Assembly (NCBI GenBank): GCA_900660155.1 | Contig: CABFPE010000429.1 | Location: 298,068-362,067, forward strand | DNA length: 64,000 bases | Reading direction: 5' to 3' | DNA from: Hofstenia miamia | Taxonomy: Eukaryota > Xenacoelomorpha > Acoela > Hofsteniidae | Part shown: positions 27,701-41,500 of the stretch, one piece after another | Layout of the letters: each line of letters starts with the position of its first letter | How positions within the stretch are numbered: position 1 is the first letter of the stretch | Program-made: the position numbers and the translations under genes | The notes under the pieces: model-generated | What the model was told of the DNA's origin: nothing | Seen by the model: only the letters and a program-made list of their open reading frames with translations | Databases searched by the model: none

Positions 27701-30700
27701 AACTATATATATATATATATATATATCGAAGTGATTATACTGAGTTTCTCCATATGCATGTTCTAGATAGATGCTATGAAAGGTATAGACCGGTTTCGTT
27801 TACTTAAAACATCATCAGTGCAAATATGTGGTAAAAACTAAATATATTTACAGTAGACTACACTTTATATAATTTAATATTGCATGCTCTTAAAATAAGT
27901 TCAATGATATCATGCTTAGTAGTTTATTGAATAATTGATCTTTATTTGATTGCTTAATTATAAATGCTTCTCCTATTTTACGATGTTATGATCTTAGTCG
28001 GATGTAAATTTTTCTCTTTGTTGATGTTTGTGAATACAAATTTCGAAGTTTAGGTGCCCATTCATATGTTCCTTAATTCTTATATATACATATATATATA
28101 TTTGAGCAGATACAAATTATGGTTTGTGATTTTCCATATTAACCAGCGCTTACTTTAATGCCCTCTCAAAGTAATTTTCCTGTGTGAATTTCAAGTTCAT
28201 CGTTTGAAATTTGCATTGATTTTTGATGTAATATTGATTACAATTAGTCCTGGATTGTTGCATTTACGGTCAAGTATTTTTATGAAATTTTCTTGTATTT
28301 TGAGCCAATGAAGTACCAAACTGGGGAAACGCCAAAATAATTTTTATAAGCCAATAAGGGGAGATATCATTATAAATATGGATTGAAGATAATCCGAGAA
28401 CTTAAATATTCTTTGAACAAGATTTGAATTTCATTTAGAATTATGAATTTTATGTATAAGTTGCAACATCTTGTAAGAAGTCTATGATTTATTCAATAAA
28501 TGTAAATTTTCAAATTTTTGGCAAGAGTTTTTCGTATTCAACAAAGAATAGAAGATATTTGAAAAGAATTTATTTATTTATTAAGCATATGAATTCAGCA
28601 ATTTTCCACTACAATATGTTAGAGTTGATCTCGCATAATCGGATTACATGGAAACAGTAATTTTAGCGGGAATATAGAAATCCAAATAGTTTTAAGAGAT
28701 CTTGGAAGTATTAGGCTTATCAGTATGATATTCTTAGTCATTCTAGACGAAAGATATAATCTCTTGTGATTTATTACGATATTTTAACTGTTACTAAATT
28801 CGTGTAAAACCTATGATGGAATAGATCATAGCCAACTATGAATTGATGTAGATGAACCCAACCGAAGCAAAAGTGTTCAAGGTGATCCTAAACCCATCTC
28901 ACTTTTCTCATGAATTACATTCATAAGAGCAATATTCTCCCTTTACATCCCGAATTTGGCCACTAAATAAATAAATGTAATTCTTACAGTAGGCACAAGT
29001 CTTATTTATAATTCATTTTTGTTGGAAATCAAAGGACATGCTGTAAAATGACGATATATGGAATTACAAAAAATATAAATCTGCCAGATGTCAGCACAAG
29101 CCCCAATGGCAATGAAAAACGGCTGCTCAAATAGCTTAAAAATGGAAAGGCGGTCCAATGTCTGTTTAGGCCTTATAGATCAGCCTACTTGCAACTGCAC
29201 TGATCCATATATCATGCTTGTACATAAAAAATTGCTATTCACTTCTTAACTTTAAATATTAAATTTTATGAACTGGATTTTTAAAAAGACTGTTGACTGT
29301 TTATTTTTGTTCGCTTTGAAGCTCAATGCAACGGAAACATTTCGAACGCGATTTTCGCAGATTACGCCCACTAAACACTTAGCGAAGCAATGCTATTACA
29401 ATGGCGATTGGAAACACCACGATTTCCTTCTAATCAAGTGTATTCGTGAACGTGTCTGAGAATTAATTGGGAAAATTTTATTCTAAACATTTGCAATCAA
29501 ATGATTTCCTTGAAAGAAGAGATAATGCAGGGAGATTTGAAAAAAATCTGCTTACATGTTTAAAATGGACTATGACTTAGCAAGGTCTTTCGCTAACAGG
29601 GGCAATTAACAAGAAAAAGGGGCTAACTATTTCTCAAATTTTGATTCAGATCAAATGTTTTTTGTACAGTACTGGAAATATGTATTCGACTACCTTGCTA
29701 TTTTGAATAAATAATGAACATTCATTGAATAGAGTGTGCCTAAGATTATAACTAAGTGCTACTTTCTTTGAGAAAGGAAAATCTGTATGTCTAATACCAT
29801 AAAATATGTAGAAGAACAATTGGTTATTAATTTTTAATCAAAATTGGCCACTTGAAAAAATTTAAATAAATGAGCAAATCCGAAAAAATAAATTCAAAAT
29901 AAGATACATAAATTAATAATTGATGCAAAAAAGCACTTAGCAACAAAATTCTCTCTTTTAATATTTTGTAAGATGTCGCTTTGGGCGAATAACAGCTTCT
30001 AGGAGATATTGAACTGAAGCAAAGAGTGTTTCAATAAAGCTGTAGGAATTGCATAAAATTCTTTCTTTATTGCGCTCCACAGCTCGTCTTCAGTGTGAAG
30101 AGTATGCTGTCCAATTCATATATGACCTCTTTCACATATTTCCGATAATGTTAACCAGACATCATATATGGCGAAGAAAGACTGATATCAGACAATTTCA
30201 ATATAAATAGGCTGAAAAAAGCTCAACCAATGAATTATTTTTACAGATTTTCTGATTTGGTCTTAAGTGGCCGAAGACATTTTTCCAAATAATAAATAAA
30301 GGCATTGTAGCATTTCTCCTTGAGATTTAAAGTAAACAATGGCAATTATGTCTCAATATTGATGAATTTCTCTTTCTGCAACACCAAATCTAATTAAAAA
30401 ATACCTATGAAATTCTTGGCGTCTATTTCTTAGAAATATTTATAAAAATCATGGGTGGCCGAATTCTTTTTTCCAGTACTGTAAATGTTTCCATTAATTT
30501 TTGCTGCTATAATAATATGGTTTTAAAAATAACAAAGAATTGTTATTGGTTATACTCTTAGTGGAAATCAATGGCTTTAGTACCCAGGCGGGGCTGTAGT
30601 TTTGGTCCCACATACTCCTTTGCTACGTCCCTGGTACTTTTTTAGTTGTAAATATTTTCTAAAAAACATTGTAAGTTTTTAAATAAAATCAATTTATTTT

Positions 30701-33700
30701 AAAATTATTTACTAATATTAAAAAGATTAATGTGAACAATGTCGCCGGTGAATTGTCGCATCAGCTACATCCTGACCTTCAGATAGTTTTTTACTTACGA
30801 TAGCATTTCATGAGATTAAAAAGTTGATTGATTTTATTCATCCATAGTAATAAGATAATTTTTAAGCGATGGAAATACAAGGTTGTTTTCTTTCACTACA
30901 TCTGTAGAGATTTTTAATGTAGCGAGTGAATAACGAAGAAATGCGATTTGAAAGTAAAAATTCAGTCTATACGCAAAGATAGAGTTTTTAATATAAAATT
31001 CAAAGTTAATGCTTTATTCGTTCAAATTGTGATGTAGTTACAATAGAAATTCTCAATTCAAAATTATTTTCGATGTCTGATGCAATGACAGATTTTATCA
31101 AATGCAATTTTCTAAATATTTTAGCTTTGTAAACAATTAGGATTTGATAGATTAACTGTTTATAAGGGTAAGCTTCCCAAAGGTGCTGTTAATACTTCAA
31201 AACTAATTTTATATCGAAATTTGTGACAATATTACGCTTGTTGTGTGAATTCTAAATTTTTAGTTTGGAAAATTATTTAAATTTAAATTAAACTGTATTC
31301 ATTTTAATTATAATTATGTAAATTGTCTAAATTTGAAAATGGTTGAAAGGAATTTCCTGAGGATATTTTTTCAAAATACGCTAGATATAAACGCATTCGT
31401 TTAAGACTTATTGATTAAAAGTTTTTTTGCGCTTAAAATTTCGCGCTTTCGCGAAACTTTGTGTCGAAACCAACTACAATAATCAGTAACAGTATTTAAC
31501 ACAAACGTTCCCCATGATCGCATTCATCAATAGGTATATGGGTCAAATTCTAAATTTTGAAATTTTGCATCTGTAAAAAAATTCACTGTGCAGTTTGAAG
31601 CTAATACATGTGCACTTGATTTGATTTTCCTTTACAAAAAGAAAATAGACAGCATACACTTATAGTCTATTTCATGTTAACTGAATTTATGATATCAGAA
31701 AATTTGAACACTGCAAAAATGCGATGTGTAAATTTGAGTATATTAAGTTGCCAGAGGTTTAGTAGTTAAGGGAGCCGAAGGAATCCCACCCCCTTCTTTT
31801 TACAAATTTTTTGCAGGGCCGGACCGAATGTAACACAATTTTTGTATCGAAACTCAATGCTTTGGAATTGATAAATGTGCAGGAAGTTTTTGTCTAAAGG
31901 CTTCTAATACATTTCTAATGTTTTTAATATACTTTCATTTGTGTTTATACTTTTATTTTAGTAATAATATTACCCGCCGTTGCCTGCCTATGCAAAAATC
32001 TTGAATTAGACTGAGGCTACTGTTTCCAAACTTTGTTCTTGAAGGACAGCTAGGGCCCCTTAGTGTAAAATTGGATACTCACCTGAAACACCTTATTCTA
32101 CCAAGTACGAGAAGTCTAGTATAATTCATTTTGGATTAAATTCCATAAGATTATTTTCTAGTTTGTAATTAATAGTACTTTCGAGGCATTTTCGCGTTTT
32201 GGATTTTAAAAGAAAACGGTGTTAACGCTTATTCAAAAGACCTGTTCCAATGGTAAATTGCATTGTTATTGCTTTATTTAACGCTTAGGAATCGAGAATC
32301 TCTAGAGTACAGCAGAGAGCTTCCAATTGGCAGAATTTTAAATTTTCTTTGTAACTTAATTTCTCCGTTGAATGAATCTGTTCACGCCTATATGGTTAAT
32401 TATGTAAACAATTACCATTTAATTGATGTTTACAATCAGTAAGAAAAGCAATTAATATGGTATTTATCACTTATACGATTTATTTTCCAATTTAACATTC
32501 CACTATGATATTGCTAACACTAAATATAAACATCTCGCTGTTATATTAAATTTCTTTTGTAAAAGTGTTTACATGTTTACAAGTCTTGCTAGTGTTCCGT
32601 AGCTGAAATACAGTCAAAATTATTGTTGGATATCACTAATTGCTGCGATTAAAGAGATATTACTGCTGAGGACTCTTCAAAATATTTCTTAGAATGCAAA
32701 CCAACTTTTGCGAACTAGAGTGTTCACAGATGCATTGTATCATGTTTTAGATTCGGAAAATATTTCATAAAAAATTTATTCAAGAATTGTATAGAAAACC
32801 ACCTTTTGAAGTACTTTTGAAACAAGCTTTACATCATTGTTATTTAATGAAGTGATGTAGGTTAGGTAAGTTTTCTTAAATGCTAACCCGGACGAAATGT
32901 ATTAATAGGCCGAAGAATCGGAAATTTACTAGAATGCATCTCAAAGGCAGCCAAAATTAAGGGTTAGTTCTCTATTATATATAATCATTCCTCGGGGTAA
33001 ATAAATGTTCGACTTAAGATGAGATCGACGTATAAGTGTGGTTGTATATTTTTTATCTATAACCTTTTTTAACGTTAAAAAAATCTGAGGGTTGCGGATA
33101 ATCGTGGGTTGAATGTATCCAAATTATTCCAGCAAAGTGTTTTTTATCATAATGAACATATAAAAATCGTTTCTAAGCTATTTGAAAAATTAAAATGTGT
33201 TTGTTAATACCTACATGTTCAAAAATTGTGCAGATTAAATCTTAAACCTTTATTGTGATCATCGGCTACAAAGGGTTAGATGAACTATTGGGCAGTGGTT
33301 CTTGTGTAAACTAAATACATTTGAAACAGTTTATCTGATAAATGCTAAGAAAATTATTAATTTGATAACGACGTTCTAATTACAGCGGATGGGATTTTTT
33401 CCTTAAAACGAACAGTGTCGACGTTTGTTAGGGTAGGCAGCGAAGAGTTAAAATAGGTTTTTAATTTGCATACAACAAACGCACTAAATTTTGCTTTTTC
33501 TACTAATCCACTGTGTAAAAGTTGATTTCATTTTTCGTTATTTTATCATTAAACAATTAAACCGAAATCTATTTGAATGCTAATTTGTTATCATGCGTAA
33601 ATTTTGGAAAAGGAAAGATTTTAACGGTTCTTCGCTTCATTTCATTTGGTAATTTGATTACGTTGCATTTCGTAATAATTCTCGTAATGATGATGTCGAA

Positions 33701-36700
33701 ATTTCCAAGGGAGAAACATAATACACTTCGGGACGTTTGTGGAGATAAGCACGCAATCAAATAATTTATATTTTTCGTATTTCTTTGTGAAACTACCATG
33801 TTCGAATCTTTTATGAAGAAATCTTTCTATCTCGCCAAATTTGAATAATGGGCCTCCACCTTCTTCGTACATAATCTGTCAATCTGGCTAATTCGTCATT
33901 TTCACACAATCATTGGAAAGAAGAACAATTGAATAATTTTCTCTGTCCACCATGTCGACAACAAAATTATTCTCTGAAGTTCTTTTAAATTAGCTAGAAA
34001 TTTGGAACAGTGTATTGTTTGTCCATGTCAATTTATCTGTATCATCTCATTAAAAAGCTGTAAATTTGCTTTTAAAGAAACATTAATTAGTACATGACTT
34101 ATTTCAGGAAGTCTCTTAAACTAAATGATTAATGATTGCTAGTAAAGGCCTTTCTGCAGGAAAAGTATTCATCTTGCTTGCCTGCGAATGTAAATACTAA
34201 TTACCAAACTCATTTTTTGAGAATATAGTTAATCTTAAACTCCCTTGGAATTTTTATGGTGGTAACAGGCGCTTGCTGTTAACAGCAGTTGCTGTTAATT
34301 GTAACAGCATAATGTGTGCTGTTAACAGCAAAACTTCCTGCTGTTAATATTAAAAGCAGATAATGTAGTTAACAGCAAATTTGCCACCCCTGTTTATAAC
34401 TCATGAACTAATAAGGATATCTAAAATCAGGAAGTACAACAGGATAGAGGAGCATCTCCTCTTTCATTTTAATTCTTAGACTGCACCTGGTCGCTGCCGC
34501 ACGTCTGCATTTGACTTTGCACACAGCACTCTCAATAGGTTTATGTTAATTGTTGCTCCCTTGGACCATCTGCTGATTACCGGAATATTAGGTATTAAGA
34601 GAATTGAAAACTTTTAAGAAATGGACATTTTCAATGAAGAATCTTTATAACACTTCAGACACAACAGTACACTTTACAGCAAATTTTTAACATACGTTCG
34701 AAAACGTTCACCAATCCTATCTTAGGATTTCCAAATTCCATAATTTTCTTGGAGAAAATGTTTCAATATTTAGACAAACAGTTTGCCATTTATAAAGGAC
34801 TTAGCCAGTTTAAGGCTAGTAGCTCACGAGTACATTCAAATTTCTAACTTTTGAAGCCCAGAAAAATTTTAATCCCAATGTACAATATTATCATACTAGT
34901 TTCATTCGTTATCAAAATATATTTTAGGAGTTAAGATTACGATCTAAAAATATTTTTTACCTAACAGATACCATTTTCTAAGTGATCCTTCCTTGGCCGT
35001 TATCTAATTTTTGCTTTCAGCAAAATCTTCATTCATCTTCACTGATGTTCAAATTGTGATGCTACAATACCTAGCTATTCCTATGTTTCTTAATGAAGTG
35101 TGCTTTCTAATCCCAATTTTACTTTTAACATCCTTTGCAATTTCCTCATATTCATTGTTAACCGTATTACTTTGTTTCGAATTTCAAATTTGAAGAAAGT
35201 TATACAGGATTAAAAAAATAATGCTCTCGTGCGATTGCAACATCTGCTAAGCACTGCAAACAAAGAAGCAAGTAAGCACAGACGAAAATCTCAGCTGCAG
35301 AGTATTATAAAACAGTGGCGCATGTGGTTAGACTTGCTTTAAAGTTACTTACTTTTGTTTACCTGAAGTATTTTTAATTTTCAAGAGACTAATTGATTTC
35401 GTAAATTGCAAGTTATGTGTAACAATAAAGCGGAAGTAGGAAGAACTTAGATTTCGATTGATATACTTTACTATTGAGAAGTTATGGTCTAATATCAAAT
35501 ATCGACTCACTGGCGTCAAACTTGAAGGGCTCATAGGGGAGGAGAGCTTAGGCCCCTTTTTTTTGAAAAAGTAAATGTTTGCGAATGACAACAGTAATTT
35601 TTTATCTTTTTTATAACAGTTTTGTTTTTACTGAAACTAATTTACTACAATTTTTTTTATTACTATAATTTTTAAAAAGTGCGTAAAGCGAAATTAATTG
35701 TTAATCGAAGTCCAAAAGAATTTGATGGATCACTGCTTACCATAATTCTTCAATTAATAATGTTATGTCCTGAATAAAACTGTGCACAGTAAACTGAGTG
35801 CTCAGCCACTTCAGCAAATGATGAAAATATTATGTTTGCTGAACATTTAAATTTAAAACTTTATTGGCATAAATTGTGCACAGTATTACATTCCTTCAGA
35901 TTTCAGAGGTGATAATGTAAATTGGAAGCCTATCACTTTGGGAGTAAAACTTACCCTCATCTGATTAGAGAAGGTCTTTTATAATCAAGCCAGTTAAAAT
36001 AAGTGCAAATGACATAAGCTCTATAAGCGAAAACACAAAGGCTCAATTTATGATAAAGTTTTAATTGAAGCTCGAAAAAAGAAAAGGGAAAATGTAATAA
36101 GCGATAAATTGACTGACCACCATATACATATATGGGACATATTAAAATTATTCCCTGAAAACATTTAATTTTTTGAATGTAGATCAAACATTTTGCTTGT
36201 ATGGAGCGGCTTGGGGTTTCAGTTAAATAATTACTGAAATTACGAAAAGAGTGCTTAAAGCCAGATTCGACAATGAAAACAAAGAATATGCTTCTCATAT
36301 GACTTACTTTCAAATGAAGACCTGTGTTTTTCAAATTTTTAAGTCATTTGAAAACAGTGAAGTCCACCTAGTAAACATTTAATATATGCGTTTCAACATA
36401 AATTTTAAGTTTGTGAACAGAGGTTGAAACATCAGAAAATTGAAAACGTTAGTAGTGACTTGTTCATTTTCTTATCTAAGCATTGCCAAAACATTTTTTA
36501 GAAAGGTCATATAATTTTGATGCGGTTCAATTCTTTTTGAATATGCATTTAATCTTCAAACTTCGGCCAGATTAATTTCACTTTTATAGTAATAGAAAAC
36601 GTGTATTTACCTCAAAAACTGGCGTAAGAGTTAACTAGTCCTCTTCTGGACATTGTTAAGCTAAGCCAAGGATAGGCAAGTTACGTGTAGAAAAAAACAA

Positions 36701-38502
36701 AAATGTTTAAGCATGTTTTTTTAGAAATGTTTTTTTTTCAAAAAAAATTCTGTGTATTTCAAAAATCCGTCTTTTCCAAGTTTTCAACCATTCACCTACA
36801 ATAATGGACTCGATTTTGTTACCATTTTATCAGGTGTTACCATGCTTTGAATGTGCTTATAATATTAAATGTTTAATTAAAGAGTGTCAAATGCTAAAAT
36901 TGTGAATATAAATCATTTTACCAATGTATGATGATCGCATTTACTACTTATTTCGTTCCTAAAATATTAAAAACACAAAATATGGTTTATTTAAAGTTTA
37001 TTCATTAATTAAATATTTAATATAACCCATTGAAATCCCTGTGCATCGCACGGGCAGTTTCCTAGTCATGAATAGAGTAAATGTCTTAACACCAATTCTG
37101 ATATTTTCTGAAAAAAATATTGAATAGCGTTTTTAAGTCTTACTAACTATAATATAATACTTTTCTTCTAAATACAAATCTCAAATGGACAATTTTTTTC
37201 AAGCTTTTTAATGGTTCTGACGATATTCAAAGTATTAAAATTTTCACATTTGTACTTGATAAACATTTGGGAGATTGAAGATCAGAGCTCAAAGGTATTA
37301 GGTTATGACTTATTCAGTGCTGTATTGATAGATTTTTTAGAAGATAGGCGCAATCTATTGTTGGTTGAAGGTGATTTGTACTCATTTTTAACAAAGATTG
37401 AGTAAGGATAATATTTGATCATGATTATTTTGCGTGATTATAAACACAACGTGTACGTGTTAAAAAAAATTCAACATTGTATAAAATAGCAATATATGTT
37501 TTGACACTAAATATTAGTTTTGGAAACATTGACCTATTTTTGATTGTACATTCTGTTCTCAAATTTATGGTATTGCAAAGCGCTGGTTATTTCAAAGACA
37601 TTTTTATTAATGTGTAGCGGTTTGATTTCTTGCTATATTCGGCGAAATCCATGATCTAAATTTAAATCACAACGGAAACGAGCAACTGCCGCAAGTGAGT
37701 GAAGGCATGCGGTGCTTTTGATAATCGAGCAGAAATCTCCAACCAAAAAATCAATCAATGGTGTTTTATCCAAACAATTAGCAATTTCAAAGCAATTAAT
37801 CACCTAAATTGCTACTATTTCAGAATAGAAGATGCATAGCGATTAGCAAATTTTCTTTAAACCAGAATAAATTTTTAACTTTTTCCCAGCCACGTTGCAA
37901 ACGAGGTCACTACTTATGCTTACAATTTAAGTTTTTTTTGAATTCTTACTTTTCGTATTTAACAGTATATAAATGTCACCTCTAAGGTATTGGTTAGTTT
38001 AACACTAGAACTGCTATTCTGTTTAAAAGTTGATAACATTGAAACTGAAAATATTTGACATTTCTTTTTAAATTTATTAAAAAGGGCAATTAGAAATGGA
38101 TATACCCCATGCTCACGTGAACAAAATTTTAAGGCTTCCCCTTTGCATTTGATTAATTGTTCATTTATTTGCGATTTAGTAAAATGTACTGTAATTTAAA
38201 GTCTTCCTTTTTCGACTTACTATTTCTTAGTTAAATTAAGTATCTTCTAAATGCAATCCAATATATTATTTAAACAAGTGGGTAAGAAGATGTTTTGTTA
38301 CCTTCTATGTGCATTATTTACTACATAACCGCACAGCAAAGCAATGTTTCACATGAGTTTACTGAAAATATTGCCCGACATGTGTGAATAACTTACCACC
38401 AATTATGCATGAAAGGAACAGGAATGTATCTTCGAGATGGATGACCACGTCTACAAAAAATACTATGGCCATGGTACCATAAAAATTCAATTTAATTACA
38501 AA

Positions 38503-38539
<37 letters not shown>

Positions 38540-41500
38540 AAAGGTTAAAGTAGTCTTCAATGTGCATTGATGTTTGAAAACAATAATTCCATGTTGCGGG
38601 CTTCATTACAGCCGTCGACTCTGGAGGCTTGAAATCACGACGTTTAGAACAAAGTCAAATATTTTTTTATTAGAATGAGCATTTAAAAAATTAGTTTTTT
38701 CAGCAGTAGCAAGTAAAAATTAAATTCGTTGCATAATAATTGGTTGAAAAATTTCTTTTTTGCATTATCCATATATATGTATGTAGGCTAATGTGTCATA
38801 ATGGTGTGCCTCCAAGCTACTGCTCTTTCATGAAGCAGATAAAATTCCAAACTCATTTGGAAACTGAGTAATATTTTAGGTTTTATAATAATTTTTAAGC
38901 GCCATAATTTACATTCTAAGTTACTATATATTATTTCTTGATTGTGTTTGTGTAGTTTTAAGGCGACCCTTAATAAAAGACCGCCTTAATAATTTATATT
39001 TGGGAATAGTGTTAATGCGATAGTTACAATAATACTGATGTAACTCAAAATATGAATATTTAATCAAATAGTTAATTAACGCAACCTCCAAGAATTTGAG
39101 AATGTTGTAGTTAAGTGAACCAGAATATTCAGTGAACCGATTTTATGAAAAAACATTTATGAGTCACGTTTAGGTATTTTAAGTAGATCAGCCTATATCT
39201 ATGCATGATTGAACTTCTTAAATGCTCTTATTAGTTACTTATTGAAATGGTCGTGCAGAAACCGTTGGAAGAAAGAATTAGATTTCTATCTTCTGTGCTA
39301 TTGTTCTGATGAAAATTTGTGTAAATTCACTCTGTTTTTCCATTGAGTTACAGTTTCACACAATGTTGTTGATCTATGTTACGACGAAGTTCTCGTACTT
39401 CCTAAGATTTCAAACCTTTTTCCAGATTTATAATTTTAACTATACATCATCAAGATTTTGTAGGTCTTTTTGAATTTTACTACTTCTCTTTGATAATTTC
39501 ATTCAAAAATATCAATTTCCAATGGATATACTCTGCGTGTTAATATAGACCGCAAAATATAGATTTCTGCTGCACACTTCGAACATGTGAAAGATATTGA
39601 AATGCATCTAGTTACATGAACAGCTACATGCTTGACTCCATTATTTCATTAATTTTTTAAAAACATAAGGACTTTATATCAAAAATTTTGCTTTTGTTGT
39701 TTCTATGAAGTTTGTTTCTCCAATGTTTTTTTTGCTTTATGCTCAAGGAAAATTACGCTGTGCGGCGCCGTTATAAAAATATAGGTACGGTAAGCTGCTT
39801 TTGCGGTGAGGTAGCAGTCCTCCACACAATTGTTTTAGCACAAATCCGTCTCAGACATACTAAATTATAGAATGCATTTTAGTTGACAATATTTGATTAT
39901 AGAGATATAATCAGTCGAATATAGATTGTTGAGGGACATCAGCACATAAATTGGACATATTTTGTAACCATAAATCACAAATATCGCTAGAATGCAATGT
40001 ATTCGAGCAGTTTTATAGCCTCAATGATTGTTGCAGAGTTAATTTGGGCGTTTAATATTTATTTAAATTCATTCCAAAAATAATGTGTTATAATTCTGAC
40101 AAGTATATTTTTTATTAATTAAAATTAAATTTCGTAAAAAGTTTTTCTTAGGAAATACTTATAATACATTGATTACTTACACATCAAATTAGCCACATTT
40201 TATTTTAGGGAGGCTTAGTTTTGAGCTAGTTTTGGCAGCAAGCTTTAAGTTAAAAAACATCGTCTCAACCGATTAGCAAATCTCTACTCCATAATTTTTT
40301 TATTATCTAGTTTGTAGCTATTTAAATAAATGCCTGTAAATTGAAAATAAGTAATTGCATGAAGAGGATTTATAATGGATTATATTTTATCTACATTTTT
40401 GGCTTCAATGAGCTCTGCTTCAAGCCGGCCTATGTTATAACATTGCTCGATTCACCCGTCCCAATGTTATAATTTTAATGCACACCGTAATACTTGTGTT
40501 CATGTACAATCAGACCAGATTAAAATCACCATTATAGTAAATAATATTTTCAAATTTTGGACATAAATTTTTAATAGTGAATTTTTTCACAGCTATTTGC
40601 CAATTTATAATAAGATTGTGCTATATTGGTTTTCTACCTAATAATATATATTTTGATGTAATGTTTATTGTTACATATAGATTTGCTTATGTACATTGCA
40701 ATGTCTACAACTATTTTTTTGCTTATAATTTTCTCCCATCGTCTAAATTAACATGTGAAAACATTAAAAAAAACCATTTCGTCTAATCAATATTTTCAAT
40801 TACTTTTCACGTTAATTGCCGGAAGAAGAACTAATGTCAAGCAGACGTTATCTTAATTAATTATTGTTTGTACCTTTGTTTTGCTCATGGCCTTCTCTTA
40901 ATTTCTTAATTCATATTTGTTTCCTTAAGTAGGCGTTTCTGTTAAAATCCATCTGCTGACTGTTTAGCAAGCGTGGAAAATGTTGATACTAACATTTGAA
41001 GATATCCGGGTTAATTCTATTAACCAGTTCAACATTAAGAATGCAGAAGTGTTCAAATGTGACCACATAAACACATTTGTTTAATCCAGCACAAATTTAC
41101 AATAAAATTTCCATACTTATGTTCAATATATTCTCTTGAAATTATTTTTTCTTAAGAAATATGACCAAATGAATTTATTTTCTAGAAACTTTAGCTAGTA
41201 ATCTACTTGCTAGAGTAAAGACCACAATTGCATGATGTAAGTACAGGGTGGTTCCGATGTGCTTGTCAGTAGCTATTAAAACTCTAGATGCTCATTGATA
41301 AATTTTTGCGACTCAAAATATATAACTTTGATCCCAAAGGGTAAGTGGAAGTCATATAGAAGGAATACGAAATGTAGCTATAGATTTACTGATCCCCTAC
41401 ACGTGATTTTAAGCTGAATATGGGTGACGTCTATTTGAGCAGGACAACAATTGCTTCTTGGTACGATGAATTACTTGAAGCAAAGTGAATGTGTTAAAAC

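Larger units (their letters stand above)
37067..41240 (+). other. Intron 1, A+T-rich; includes a MITE end and a (TA)n run
   Basis: No gene is recognised. Besides the entries listed separately, an 11-bp inverted repeat (TTATAACATTG / CAATGTTATAA) flanks a short loop near 40435-40480, and a GC-richer scrap lies at 39760-39830. Confidence 0.4.

Noticed and set aside
35957-36334. 125-codon minus-strand ORF as a gene
   Set aside because: It has no domain, no supporting splice structure and an amino-acid make-up expected from A+T-rich DNA; frames of this size occur by chance in 64 kb.
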